From the NCBI GenBank assembly GCA_023389105.1, contig JAEWEY010000009.1, positions 1-51,224 of the forward strand: 51,224 nt of DNA, in the 5' to 3' direction. Shown in pieces: positions 43,244 through 51,015 of the stretch. Every line of letters begins with the position of its first letter. Position 1 is the stretch's first letter. Source of the DNA: Pseudomonadota bacterium. Its GTDB lineage: Bacteria; Pseudomonadota; Alphaproteobacteria; Sphingomonadales; Sphingomonadaceae. The position numbers were made by a program, and so were the translations under genes. A model generated the notes under the pieces. That model was not told where the DNA came from. It worked only from the letters and a program-made list of their open reading frames with translations, and made no database searches.

Positions 43244-43735
43244 TTAGCGTGAACCGCCATCCAGGTGCCCGCGGACGTCGGCGGCGACGGCCGGCGTCAC
43301 GAACTTGTCGATGCAGCCACCAAAGCGCGCGATTTCCTTGACCAGCTTGGAGGCGATCGGCTGCAAGGAAACGTCGGCCATCAGGAAGACCGTCTCGATT
43401 TCATCGTTCAGCTTCTGGTTCATGCCCGCCATCTGAAATTCATATTCGAAGTCGGCGACCGCGCGGAGGCCACGCAGGATTGCTGTGGCACCCTGCTGTT
43501 CCGCGAAATCCATCAGCAACGAGCCGAACTCCACGACCTCGATATGGCCGGCAATGTCCGCCACCTCGCGTTTGACCATCGCCAGCCGTTCTTCGACGGA
43601 GAACATCGGCTCCTTGGACGGGTTGGTAGTGACACCGACGACCAGCTTGTCGACCAGGTGCGCACCGCGGCGGATGATGTCGAGATGGCCTAGCGTGATC
43701 GGGTCGAACGTGCCCGGGTAAACGGCAACCTTCAT
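43244..43735 (-). CDS. coaD: Phosphopantetheine adenylyltransferase
   Basis: A 163-residue cytoplasmic enzyme that makes dephospho-CoA from 4'-phosphopantetheine and ATP. The nucleotidyltransferase motif is YPGTFDPITLGH (Thr9 and His17). RGLRAVADFEYEFQMAGMN is the substrate-binding segment, and VSLQPIASKLVKEIARFGG is the ISSSxVRE-equivalent region. It is 9 nt behind ispA, so the two are co-transcribed. Confidence 0.98.
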   Translation of the reverse strand: MKVAVYPGTFDPITLGHLDIIRRGAHLVDKLVVGVTTNPSKEPMFSVEERLAMVKREVADIAGHIEVVEFGSLLMDFAEQQGATAILRGLRAVADFEYEFQMAGMNQKLNDEIETVFLMADVSLQPIASKLVKEIARFGGCIDKFVTPAVAADVRGHLDGGSR

Positions 43736-43744
43736 AATGCCCCC

Positions 43745-44659
43745 TTAGTGATCGCGCTCGACCGCGAAGCGCGCAATCGCACGGAGCAGATCGGCTTCCT
43801 CGCCATGTTCGGACAGATGCTCGATGGCCTGCTCGACCAGCATTCGCGCTTGCTGCCGGGCGCGATCTTCGCCGAGCAGCGAGACAAACGTCGCTTTTCC
43901 CGCGTCCGCGTCCTGTCCCACGGGCTTGCCCGCGGCTGCGGCATCGCCGCCGTGGTCGATCAGGTCGTCGGCAATCTGGAAAGCCAATCCGACATTGCGC
44001 GCATAGCCACGATACGGCGTGCGCCCGTCCTCCGGCAGCTTGGCCATGATGCATGCCGCCTCGACGGAATATTCGATCAGCGCGCCAGTCTTCAGCTGCT
44101 GAAGGCGCGTGATCTGCGCAAGATTGAGCGACCTCCCCTCCGCATCGAGATCCATCATCTGCCCACCGGCCATCCCCGAAGGCCCCGCTGCGCGCGCCAG
44201 CTCCAACACCAGGTCTGACCGCACCCACGGGTCCTCGTGCGTCGCCTGATCCGCCAGCCATTCGAATGCGAGGGCATGCAGGCTGTCACCGGCAAGCACG
44301 GCCTCGGCCTCCCCGAACGCTTTGTGCACGGTCGCCTTGCTTCGCCGCGTGTCCGCGTCGTCCATGCACGGCAAGTCGTCGTGGATCAGGGAATAGACGT
44401 GGATTGCCTCGATTGCGCAGCCAACCCGCAGCGCCCGTGCGCGATCGACCGCGAACAACCGCGAGGCCGCAATCGTCAGCAGCGGCCGCAGCCGCTTGCC
44501 GCCGCCGATCGCCGCATGGCGCATGGCTTCGAACAGGCGCTCACGCCCGTCCGGCTCGGACTGCAGGGATTGCTCGAAGAAACGGTCGACGTCGGCGCCG
44601 ACCTGCGCGGCTTCCGCGTTCAGCTCCTCAAAGAGCCTGTCGGCAACCTCAACCGGCAT
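43745..44659 (-). CDS. ispA: Farnesyl/polyprenyl diphosphate synthase
   Basis: A 304-residue trans-isoprenyl diphosphate synthase that condenses isopentenyl diphosphate with allylic substrates. The first Asp-rich motif, DDLPCMD at 94-100, has the DDx4D form usual for short-chain bacterial FPP synthases; the second is DDLID in AFQIADDLIDHGGD. GGKRLRPLL near the start binds IPP, and LKTGALIEYSVEAAC is conserved in IspA. The product is most likely farnesyl diphosphate, the precursor of quinones, carotenoids and undecaprenyl phosphate. Its ATG lies inside the xseB 3' end (11-nt overlap). Confidence 0.95.
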   Translation of the reverse strand: MPVEVADRLFEELNAEAAQVGADVDRFFEQSLQSEPDGRERLFEAMRHAAIGGGKRLRPLLTIAASRLFAVDRARALRVGCAIEAIHVYSLIHDDLPCMDDADTRRSKATVHKAFGEAEAVLAGDSLHALAFEWLADQATHEDPWVRSDLVLELARAAGPSGMAGGQMMDLDAEGRSLNLAQITRLQQLKTGALIEYSVEAACIMAKLPEDGRTPYRGYARNVGLAFQIADDLIDHGGDAAAAGKPVGQDADAGKATFVSLLGEDRARQQARMLVEQAIEHLSEHGEEADLLRAIARFAVERDH

Positions 44660-44900
44660 CGAAGGGCTTCAGCCCCGCGGGCTTGCCATCGCTGCCGAAC
44701 GCGATCTGGTCGATCCGCGCCTGCGCGTCTTTCAGGCGCGCTTCACAGTGCCGCTTCAGCCGGTCGCCTTCCTGGTAGAGCTCGATCGACCTGTCGAGGG
44801 GCGCCTCGCCTTTCTCCAGCGTACGTACGATTTCCTCCAGCCGCGAGAGTGCGGCCTCGAAGCTCAGCTGACTGACGTCAGTGTCGGCGGCAGTAGCCAT
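44649..44900 (-). CDS. xseB: Exodeoxyribonuclease VII small subunit
   Basis: An 83-residue small subunit that pairs with XseA to digest single-stranded DNA. The conserved core is SFEAALSRLEEIVRTLEKGE, followed by APLDRSIELYQEGDRLKRHC and RLKDAQARIDQI. Normal length. It heads the minus-strand run xseB-ispA-coaD-PPIase-queA, the common bacterial xseB-ispA order; xseA is not in the window. Confidence 0.96.
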   Translation of the reverse strand: MATAADTDVSQLSFEAALSRLEEIVRTLEKGEAPLDRSIELYQEGDRLKRHCEARLKDAQARIDQIAFGSDGKPAGLKPFDAG

Positions 44901-44939
44901 GGATCGACTGTGGTCCGCGAAACCGTCAGAATCAACCGG

Positions 44940-45650
44940 TTAGGCGGCCGGCGTGTTCTTGAACGGGTCGCGAATGCCGGGGAAAATTTCGTCCGCCAGC
45001 TTGTCGCCATCCGCGTCCGAAAGCGCCGCCTCGGCATCGCGCGCGTGCTGCTCGCGTTCCGTACGCAACTGCTCGATCAGTGCCTCACGATCGCTGTCGA
45101 AGCGCGTGTCGGTCGGCGCTTGGATGCCGGCTGCCTTGGCCGCCTTGGCCACCGCCGCGTCCAGCTCGCGCTGCGTCGTCAGACCCAAAGTCACCGGATC
45201 CTTCGGCGTGATGTTCGCCATGTTCCAGTGGCTGCGGTCGCGGATCGCGGCGATCGTCGTCCGCGTCGTGCCGATCAGCTTGCTAATCTGGCCGTCGCTG
45301 ACTTCCGGGTGATTCTTGATGATCCAGGCGATGCCGTCCGGCTTGTCCTGCCGCTTGCTGACCGGCGTGTAGCGCGGGCCCTTGGTGCGGCGAACTTCTT
45401 CCGGCGCCCGGTGCATCTGCAGCTTGTGATCGGGGTCGCCCTGACCCTTTTCGATTTCCTCGTGCGTCAGCTCGCCCGCGCGGATCGGGTCGCGGCCGGT
45501 CAGCTTGGTCGCTGCGGTATCGTCGGCGATCGCCTGAACTTCGAGAATGTGAAGGCCGCAGAACTCGGCAATCTGCTCGAAGGTCAGCGACGTATTGTCG
45601 ACCAGCCAGGCGGCGGTCGCATGGGGCATCAGGGGCTGGGCCACTGTCAT
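44940..45650 (-). CDS. trcR: DUF1013 protein, TrcR-type cell-cycle regulator
   Basis: A 236-residue protein of the alphaproteobacterial DUF1013 family, annotated in related genomes as the cell cycle transcriptional regulator TrcR. The N-terminal part (MTVAQPLMPHATAAWLVDNT) and the middle WIIKNHPEVSDGQISKLIGT with TRTTIAAIRDRSHWNMANI read as a helix-turn-helix-like region; the C-terminal 60 residues are acidic and helical. The start is ATG at 45650 behind GGGAGA; an in-frame ATG at 45737 would run back through an upstream hairpin and is rejected. The precise DNA target is not known to me. Transcribed toward xseB, 39 nt away. Confidence 0.9.
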   Translation of the reverse strand: MTVAQPLMPHATAAWLVDNTSLTFEQIAEFCGLHILEVQAIADDTAATKLTGRDPIRAGELTHEEIEKGQGDPDHKLQMHRAPEEVRRTKGPRYTPVSKRQDKPDGIAWIIKNHPEVSDGQISKLIGTTRTTIAAIRDRSHWNMANITPKDPVTLGLTTQRELDAAVAKAAKAAGIQAPTDTRFDSDREALIEQLRTEREQHARDAEAALSDADGDKLADEIFPGIRDPFKNTPAA

Positions 45651-45659
45651 TCTCCCGGG

Positions 45660-45697
45660 GATAGAAACAAATAGGGCCGCCCCTTCACGGAGCGGCC
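45660..45697 (-). terminator. Terminator-like hairpin between the quinone oxidoreductase gene and trcR
   Basis: On the minus strand, GGCCGCTCC (45697-45689) pairs with GGGGCGGCC (45683-45675), 9 bp with one G-T pair and a 5-nt loop, followed by the T-rich CTATTTGTTTCTAT. It may end the upstream oxidoreductase transcript, or act as a leader hairpin for trcR, whose start codon is only 25 nt further on. Confidence 0.5.
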
Positions 45698-45740
45698 AGC
45701 TTGCCGGCGATGTAGCTACAGCCGCTGCCGGGAGCAAGCG

Positions 45741-46727
45741 TTAGTGCCGTATCTCCAGCACGATCTTTCCGACATGGTCGCCGCTTTCCATGCGTGCGTG
45801 CGCCGCCGCCACGTCGTCGAACGGGAAGACGCTGTCGATGACCGGGCGAAGCCGGCCGCCTTCGACGTATGGCCACACCGTGCGCGCGAGCTCGTCGGCG
45901 ACCATCGTCTTGAAATCGACCGAGCGCGGACGCAGCGTCGAACCCGTCAGCGTCAATCGCCGGCGCATGATGTCGAAGATCGGGATTTCCGCGCTCGCGC
46001 CTCGCTGGACCGCGATCGACACGTGCCGTCCGTCCTCCGCCAGGCACGCGAGATTGCGCGGCACATAGTCGCCGCCGACCATGTCGATGATGACATCGAC
46101 GCCGCGCCGCCCGGTGATGCGGTGCACTTCCTCCACGAAATCCTGGACCTTGTAGTTGACCGCTTCCACCGCACCCAGTTCACGTGCCCGGACGCACTTG
46201 TCCTCCGATCCGCAAGTGACGATCGTCTTCAGCCCGAACAGCTTGCCGAGCGCGATCGCCATGGTCCCGATCCCGCTGGTGCCGCCGTGGATCAACACCC
46301 AGTCGCCATCCGCAGCGAAGCCCCGTTCGAACAAATTGATCCAGACGGTGAAGAGTGTCTCGGGCATGGCGGCAGCTTCCACCACGGGCAGCGCGCGAGG
46401 GATGGGCAGCGCCACGCCCGCCGCAGCAACGCAATATTCGGCATAACCGCCGCCCGCGACCAAGGCGCAGACCTTTTGCCCGATCATCGCTGCGGAACCG
46501 CCGGCAACGACCTCGCCCGCAATCTCAAGACCGAGGATGTCTGGCGCGCCCGGCGGCGGCGGATACATACCTTTGCGCTGCAGGACGTCCGGCCGGTTGA
46601 TGCCCGCGGCGGCCACCTTGATCAGGATTTCGGCCGCGCGGGGCTGCGGCACGGGCCGCTCGACGATCCTCAGCCCGCCCGACCCGTCGGCGACGACTGC
46701 GCGCATGCTTGAAGGCAGGCCGGTCAC
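45741..46727 (-). CDS. NAD(P)H quinone oxidoreductase, PIG3/MDR family
   Basis: A 328-residue medium-chain dehydrogenase/reductase lacking catalytic zinc ligands. The N-terminal GroES-like domain contains AAGINRPDVLQRKGMYPPPP, typical of PIG3-type quinone oxidoreductases; then the Rossmann domain with GGTSGIGTMAIALGKL and the MDR segment GVDVIIDMVGGDY. It should reduce quinones or enones with NADPH in the cytoplasm. A GTG at 46727 is taken as the start because relatives have a short lead before MRAVV; the ATG at 46706 is also possible. Divergent from the DUF1192 gene with 46 bp between starts. Confidence 0.93.
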   Translation of the reverse strand: MTGLPSSMRAVVADGSGGLRIVERPVPQPRAAEILIKVAAAGINRPDVLQRKGMYPPPPGAPDILGLEIAGEVVAGGSAAMIGQKVCALVAGGGYAEYCVAAAGVALPIPRALPVVEAAAMPETLFTVWINLFERGFAADGDWVLIHGGTSGIGTMAIALGKLFGLKTIVTCGSEDKCVRARELGAVEAVNYKVQDFVEEVHRITGRRGVDVIIDMVGGDYVPRNLACLAEDGRHVSIAVQRGASAEIPIFDIMRRRLTLTGSTLRPRSVDFKTMVADELARTVWPYVEGGRLRPVIDSVFPFDDVAAAHARMESGDHVGKIVLEIRH

Positions 46728-46773
46728 GCATGGCTTATTGACTTGCCCGCGTGGAGGGTCAACGATTCCCACC

Positions 46774-46974
46774 ATGGATTTGGAAGACCTCTTCCCCAGC
46801 AAACCCGGCGATCCGCTGGTCGAGCTTGGCAAGCAGGACCTCGATCCAATGTCGATGGACGAGCTTCGCGCCCGCATCGAAACGCTGAAGGCTGAAATCG
46901 GCCGGGTTGAATCGCACATGCAGCGTGCCCAGATTCATCGCTCAGCCGCCGAAGAGCTGTTCAAGAAGCCGTGA
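46774..46974 (+). CDS. DUF1192 family small protein
   Basis: A 66-residue protein of the alphaproteobacterial DUF1192 family: MDLEDLFPSKPGDPLVELGK, then DLDPMSMDELRARIETLKAE, then a helix ending ELFKKP. The core MSMDELRARIETLKAEIGRV is a conserved coiled-coil helix. Function unknown. It is the first gene of a unit with a 50-codon ORF and clpA, overlapping the small ORF by the sequence GTGA. The start ATG is 46 bp from the divergent quinone oxidoreductase start, so the promoter must be short or overlap that gene. Confidence 0.9.
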   Translation: MDLEDLFPSKPGDPLVELGKQDLDPMSMDELRARIETLKAEIGRVESHMQRAQIHRSAAEELFKKP

Positions 46975-47123
46975 CGGTCGCGGCCATTCACGCCGCGACA
47001 ACCTCTGCCTGCGATATTCTGTTGAAAACACAGGCGCACGCCCTTGATTGGCGCGAAGGCCCGTATGACATTGATTTCAAAGCCCGCGGGCTTCCGCCGC
47101 GGGAGCGGGAGTACATCCTCTAA
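46971..47123 (+). CDS. Small ORF, 50 aa, between DUF1192 gene and clpA
   Basis: A 50-codon frame that begins with GTG overlapping the DUF1192 stop (GTGA) and ends with TAA overlapping the clpA ATG (TAATG). Overlap at both ends is typical of translational coupling and supports coding. The product (starts MTVAAIHAATTSACDILLKT, ends RGLPPREREYIL) has one Cys and no membrane span. It resembles no family I can name. ORFs this short arise by chance in GC-rich DNA, so confidence is moderate; conservation in relatives is the test. Confidence 0.6.
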   Translation: MTVAAIHAATTSACDILLKTQAHALDWREGPYDIDFKARGLPPREREYIL

Positions 47124-49471
47124 TGCCCAGTTTCGCTCGCGAACTCGAACAGACCCTCCACAATGCGCTGGGTGAAGCCAGCAAGCGTCGCCATGAATAT
47201 GCGACCCTCGAGCACCTGCTGATCGCGCTCATCGACGATGAACATGCCTCGAAGGTAATGACAGCCTGCGGCGTCAGCCGCGATGACCTGCGCGCCTCGG
47301 TGAAGCAGTATCTGGACAATGAGCTTGGGGCACTCGTCGCCGACAGCACGACGGATCCCACGCCGACGAGCGGTTTCCAGCGCGTCGTCCAGCGCGCGAT
47401 CCTGCACGTGCAATCATCCGGCCGCGATGAAGTCACCGGCGCCAACGTTCTCGTCGCACTCTTCTCCGAACGGGAGAGCTACGCCGTCTATTTCCTGCAA
47501 CAGCAGGACATGAGCCGCCTCGATGCCGTAACCTACATCAGCCATGGCGTAGGCAAGGGCGACACGCCCGCCGAGCCGCGCGAAGTCAGCGGCACCGAGG
47601 AGAAGGCGGAAAAGGAGACCGCGGCCAAGAAGGAGTCCGCGCTCAAGCAATTCACCATCGACCTCAACGAGAAAGCGCGGACCGGCAAGGTCGACCCGCT
47701 GATCGGGCGCATGCCGGAGGTTGAGCGCACGGTGCAGATCCTCTGCCGTCGTTCGAAGAACAACCCGCTCTACGTGGGTGAGCCTGGCGTCGGCAAAACC
47801 GCCATCGCCGAGGGCCTCGCGCGTAAGATCATCGAAGGCGACGTCCCCGACGTCCTGAAGCCCGCGACCATCTACTCGCTCGACATGGGCGCGCTGCTTG
47901 CCGGCACCCGTTACCGCGGCGATTTCGAGGAGCGGTTGAAGTCGGTCGTGTCGGAACTCGAGAAGCTGCCGCACGCGATCCTCTTCATCGACGAGATCCA
48001 CACGGTGATCGGCGCCGGTGCTACGTCCGGCGGCGCGATGGACGCGTCGAACCTGCTCAAGCCGGCGCTGTCCTCGGGCGCGATCCGCTGCATCGGCTCA
48101 ACGACCTACAAGGAATTCCGCAATCACTTCGAGAAGGACCGCGCGCTGCTGCGCCGGTTCCAGAAAATCGATGTGAACGAACCCTCGATCGAAGATACGA
48201 TCAAGATCATCGCCGGCCTGCGCTCCTCGTTCGAGGGGCACCACAACGTCAAATATACCGCGGATGCTATCAAGTCGGCGGTCGAGCTGTCGGCGCGCTA
48301 CATCCACGACCGCAAGTTGCCGGACAAGGCGATCGATGTGATCGACGAGGTCGGTGCGATGCAGATGCTGGTGCCGCCGTCACGGCGCAAGAAAGTCATC
48401 ACGCCCAAGGAAATCGAAGCCGTGGTTGCGACCATGGCGCGCATCCCGCCCAAGTCGGTCAGCGCCGACGACAAGGCGACGCTCGAGCATCTGGAAGCCG
48501 ATCTCAAGCGCGTCGTGTTCGGCCAGGACCTCGCGATCGAGAAGCTCGCTTCGGCGATCAAGCTCAGCCGCGCCGGCCTTCGCGATCCGGACAAGCCCAT
48601 CGGCAACTATCTGTTCTCCGGCCCCACCGGCGTCGGCAAGACCGAGGTCGCGCGCCAGCTCGCCTCGATCATGGGCATTCCGCTGCAGCGCTTCGACATG
48701 TCCGAGTACATGGAGCGCCACTCGGTCAGCCGGCTGATCGGCGCGCCTCCCGGCTACGTCGGCTACGACCAGGGCGGCCTGCTGACCGACGCCGTCGACC
48801 AGCATCCGCACAGCGTGCTCCTGCTCGATGAGATCGAAAAGGCGCACCCGGACCTGTTCAACATCCTGCTGCAGGTGATGGACAACGGAAAGCTGACCGA
48901 CCACCACGGCAAGACGGTCGATTTCCGCAACACCATTCTCATCATGACCACCAATGCCGGCGCGTCCGACATGGCGCGGGAAAGCATCGGCTTCGGTGCT
49001 GCAAGCCGCGAGGATGCGCAGGAGGATGCGGTCAAGAAGATGTTCACGCCGGAATTCCGCAACCGCCTCGATGCGATCGTTCCGTTCGCTTACCTGCCGC
49101 CGGCAGTCGTGGCGCGCGTCGTGGACAAGTTCATCCTCCAGCTCGAGCTGCAGCTGGCGGACCGCAACGTGCACATCGATCTCGATGACGAGGCTCGACA
49201 GTGGCTGACCGACCGCGGCTACGACAAGCTGTACGGCGCGCGCCCGATGGGCCGCCTCGTGCAGGAGAAGATCAAGCAGCCGCTCGCGGAAGAATTGCTG
49301 TTCGGCAAGCTGGTTAACGGTGGGGAGGTCAAGGTCCGCATCAAGGACAACGCCCCGGCGTTCGAGATCGTGCCCGCGGCGCCCAAGCCCTCAAAGGCAA
49401 AGGCCAAAGCAAAGCCCAAGGCCACAGCGAAGAAGAAGGCCGACGGCGAGGAAGCGCCCGCCGCCGAATAA
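47123..49471 (+). CDS. clpA: ATP-dependent Clp protease ATP-binding subunit ClpA
   Basis: A 782-residue Hsp100 unfoldase that feeds substrates to ClpP. An N-terminal Clp-N domain (residues 1-145, PSFARELEQTLHNALGEASK) is followed by AAA module 1 with Walker A GEPGVGKT at 219-226 and AAA module 2 with GPTGVGKT at 500-507. The ClpP-docking loop IGF lies in RESIGFGAA. The C-terminal tail is a Lys/Ala-rich low-complexity stretch (SKAKAKAKPKATAKKKAD). The adaptor gene clpS, often adjacent, is not in the window. It overlaps the small ORF upstream by one base and is followed by a strong bidirectional terminator. Confidence 0.97.
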   Translation: MPSFARELEQTLHNALGEASKRRHEYATLEHLLIALIDDEHASKVMTACGVSRDDLRASVKQYLDNELGALVADSTTDPTPTSGFQRVVQRAILHVQSSGRDEVTGANVLVALFSERESYAVYFLQQQDMSRLDAVTYISHGVGKGDTPAEPREVSGTEEKAEKETAAKKESALKQFTIDLNEKARTGKVDPLIGRMPEVERTVQILCRRSKNNPLYVGEPGVGKTAIAEGLARKIIEGDVPDVLKPATIYSLDMGALLAGTRYRGDFEERLKSVVSELEKLPHAILFIDEIHTVIGAGATSGGAMDASNLLKPALSSGAIRCIGSTTYKEFRNHFEKDRALLRRFQKIDVNEPSIEDTIKIIAGLRSSFEGHHNVKYTADAIKSAVELSARYIHDRKLPDKAIDVIDEVGAMQMLVPPSRRKKVITPKEIEAVVATMARIPPKSVSADDKATLEHLEADLKRVVFGQDLAIEKLASAIKLSRAGLRDPDKPIGNYLFSGPTGVGKTEVARQLASIMGIPLQRFDMSEYMERHSVSRLIGAPPGYVGYDQGGLLTDAVDQHPHSVLLLDEIEKAHPDLFNILLQVMDNGKLTDHHGKTVDFRNTILIMTTNAGASDMARESIGFGAASREDAQEDAVKKMFTPEFRNRLDAIVPFAYLPPAVVARVVDKFILQLELQLADRNVHIDLDDEARQWLTDRGYDKLYGARPMGRLVQEKIKQPLAEELLFGKLVNGGEVKVRIKDNAPAFEIVPAAPKPSKAKAKAKPKATAKKKADGEEAPAAE

Positions 49472-49488
49472 CCGTCACGAAAAGACGA

Positions 49489-49519
49489 AAGGGCCGGGGA
49501 TCATGTCCCCGGCCCTTTT
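49489..49519. terminator. Bidirectional terminator between clpA and the aldo/keto reductase gene
   Basis: AAGGGCCGGGGA (49489-49500) pairs perfectly with TCCCCGGCCCTT (49506-49517) over a 5-nt loop. T residues follow on the plus strand (TTTTC), and A-rich DNA precedes it (AAAAGACGAAA), so it can end transcripts from both sides. Confidence 0.9.
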
Positions 49520-49520
49520 C

Positions 49521-50399
49521 TTATGCGGGCACGCTTTGTCCGATTGCTTCCAACCGGTCGACGATGTCCGGCGTCAATTCCAGCTCCGCCGCCGCCAGGT
49601 TTTCGCGCAAGTGCGCGCGCGATGACGTACCCGGAATCAACAGAATGTTCGGCGACCGCTGGAGCAGCCAGGCCAGCGCCACCTGCATCGGCGTCGCGCC
49701 CAGCTCACGGGCAATGTTCGACAGCTCGTCCGACTGCAGCGGCGTGAACCCGCCCAGCGGGAAGAACGGCACATAAGCGATGCCATCGCGCGCCAGATCG
49801 TCGATCAATCGCTCATCGTCGCGGCTGACCAGGTTATACTGGTTCTGCACGCAGACGATGTCGACGATGCTCCGCGCCTCCTCGACCTGACGATGCGTCA
49901 CGTTGCTGATGCCGATGTGCCGCACCAGTTCCTGTCGCTGCAGTTCGGCCATCGCCTTTACCTGGTCAGCAATCGTGCCTTCGCTCCGCCCATGCCCATC
50001 GCCCATGATGCGCAGGTTCACGATTTCCATCGCTTCGAGGCCAAGCCGCTGCAAATTGTCCCGTAATCCCTGCGCCAGATCTTGCGGCCGGTTCCACGGC
50101 AGCCATGCGCCCTTGTCGTCGCGCCGCGCCCCGAGCTTGGTCACCAGCACCAACTCGTCCGGATAAGGCGACAGCGCCTCGCGGATAATCTCATTGGTTA
50201 CGTGGGGCCCGTAATAGTCGCTGGTGTCGATGTGATTGACACCGCTGGCGACCGCCTCGCGCAGCACGGCGATCGCCTCGTCGCCGTCGCGCGGCGGGCC
50301 GAAAACGCCCTTTCCCGCCAGCTGCATGGCGCCATAGCCCATGCGATTGACCGTCCGGTCGCCAAGTTTGAAGGTTCCGGCGCTGCTGATGTCGACCAT
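49521..50399 (-). CDS. Aldo/keto reductase
   Basis: A 292-residue TIM-barrel NADPH-dependent reductase. The catalytic tetrad is visible: Asp and Tyr in HIDTSDYYGPH, Lys in LVTKLGARRDDKG, and the fourth position sits in the segment EIVNLRIMGDG, where the usual His of the AKR family is not evident. Other AKR signatures are HIGISNVTHRQVE and GTSSRAHLRENLAA. The start is ATG at 50399 behind AGGGAG; the upstream extension to 50429 is rejected. Substrate unknown. It ends 2 nt after the bidirectional terminator. Confidence 0.92.
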   Translation of the reverse strand: MVDISSAGTFKLGDRTVNRMGYGAMQLAGKGVFGPPRDGDEAIAVLREAVASGVNHIDTSDYYGPHVTNEIIREALSPYPDELVLVTKLGARRDDKGAWLPWNRPQDLAQGLRDNLQRLGLEAMEIVNLRIMGDGHGRSEGTIADQVKAMAELQRQELVRHIGISNVTHRQVEEARSIVDIVCVQNQYNLVSRDDERLIDDLARDGIAYVPFFPLGGFTPLQSDELSNIARELGATPMQVALAWLLQRSPNILLIPGTSSRAHLRENLAAAELELTPDIVDRLEAIGQSVPA

Positions 50400-50497
50400 G
50401 TTCGCTCCCTTTTTGCTGGGTGCGCACATGGTGGCCGTTACAAATGGTTGTTAGCGGACAGGCGGCAAGGCGCCGCTCCCGCGCGACCGGCAACGGT

Positions 50498-50782
50498 CTA
50501 GTTGCGGTCGTTCTGATCCTTCGAAGCAAAAGTCCGGTTGCTGCGATTGCGTTCGAGGGTGGCCATGGCGCCTTTTTCAAGGTCGTCCCATTCCTCCTGC
50601 GTCCGGCACACTCGCGCAGGCATCAGCGAACCGGTTTCGACGCTTCGCTGGCAAACGCGTTTCGATTTCCCCGTGACAACGATTTTGCTTTGCGGCTCCC
50701 CCGATTGCGCGGGCGCAGGCTGCGCACTCGCAGCCTGCGCCAACCCCGCCGTTACACCGATAGCCAGGAAGATCCTGATCAT
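50498..50782 (-). CDS. Small exported protein with Cys-Thr motif, 94 aa
   Basis: Function unknown. An N-terminal signal peptide (MIRIFLAIGVTAGLAQAASA) is followed by a short hydrophilic chain holding VCQRSVETGSLMPARVCRTQ and EEWDDLEK. The two Cys, with the conserved ETGS and CRTxxEW pattern, look like a periplasmic disulfide-bonded motif that I recall in several sphingomonad small proteins. The tail is charged (Arg/Asn/Lys-rich). AAAGG precedes the ATG. It lies 98 nt upstream of the aldo/keto reductase start on the same strand but is probably independent. Confidence is good that it is coding, low on role. Confidence 0.75.
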   Translation of the reverse strand: MIRIFLAIGVTAGLAQAASAQPAPAQSGEPQSKIVVTGKSKRVCQRSVETGSLMPARVCRTQEEWDDLEKGAMATLERNRSNRTFASKDQNDRN

Positions 50783-51015
50783 CGCCTTTGCCCCTGCGCC
50801 GTTCAGGCCTCGAGAATTGGCTCACGACCCGCGGAAGGCAATGATGAAGTGCTGATGATTTCCTAATCTTTACGCCAAGATAACCCCGAGCGCCTCGTCG
50901 CCGCGAATATCGACCGAGCGAAACCGGCAACTGATTGCTTGGTGTTGGCAAAGTCACTTGCAGACGTTTCGCGAAAGTTGAATCGTGCGCGCCACATCAC
51001 CGAGGGGGAATCATC

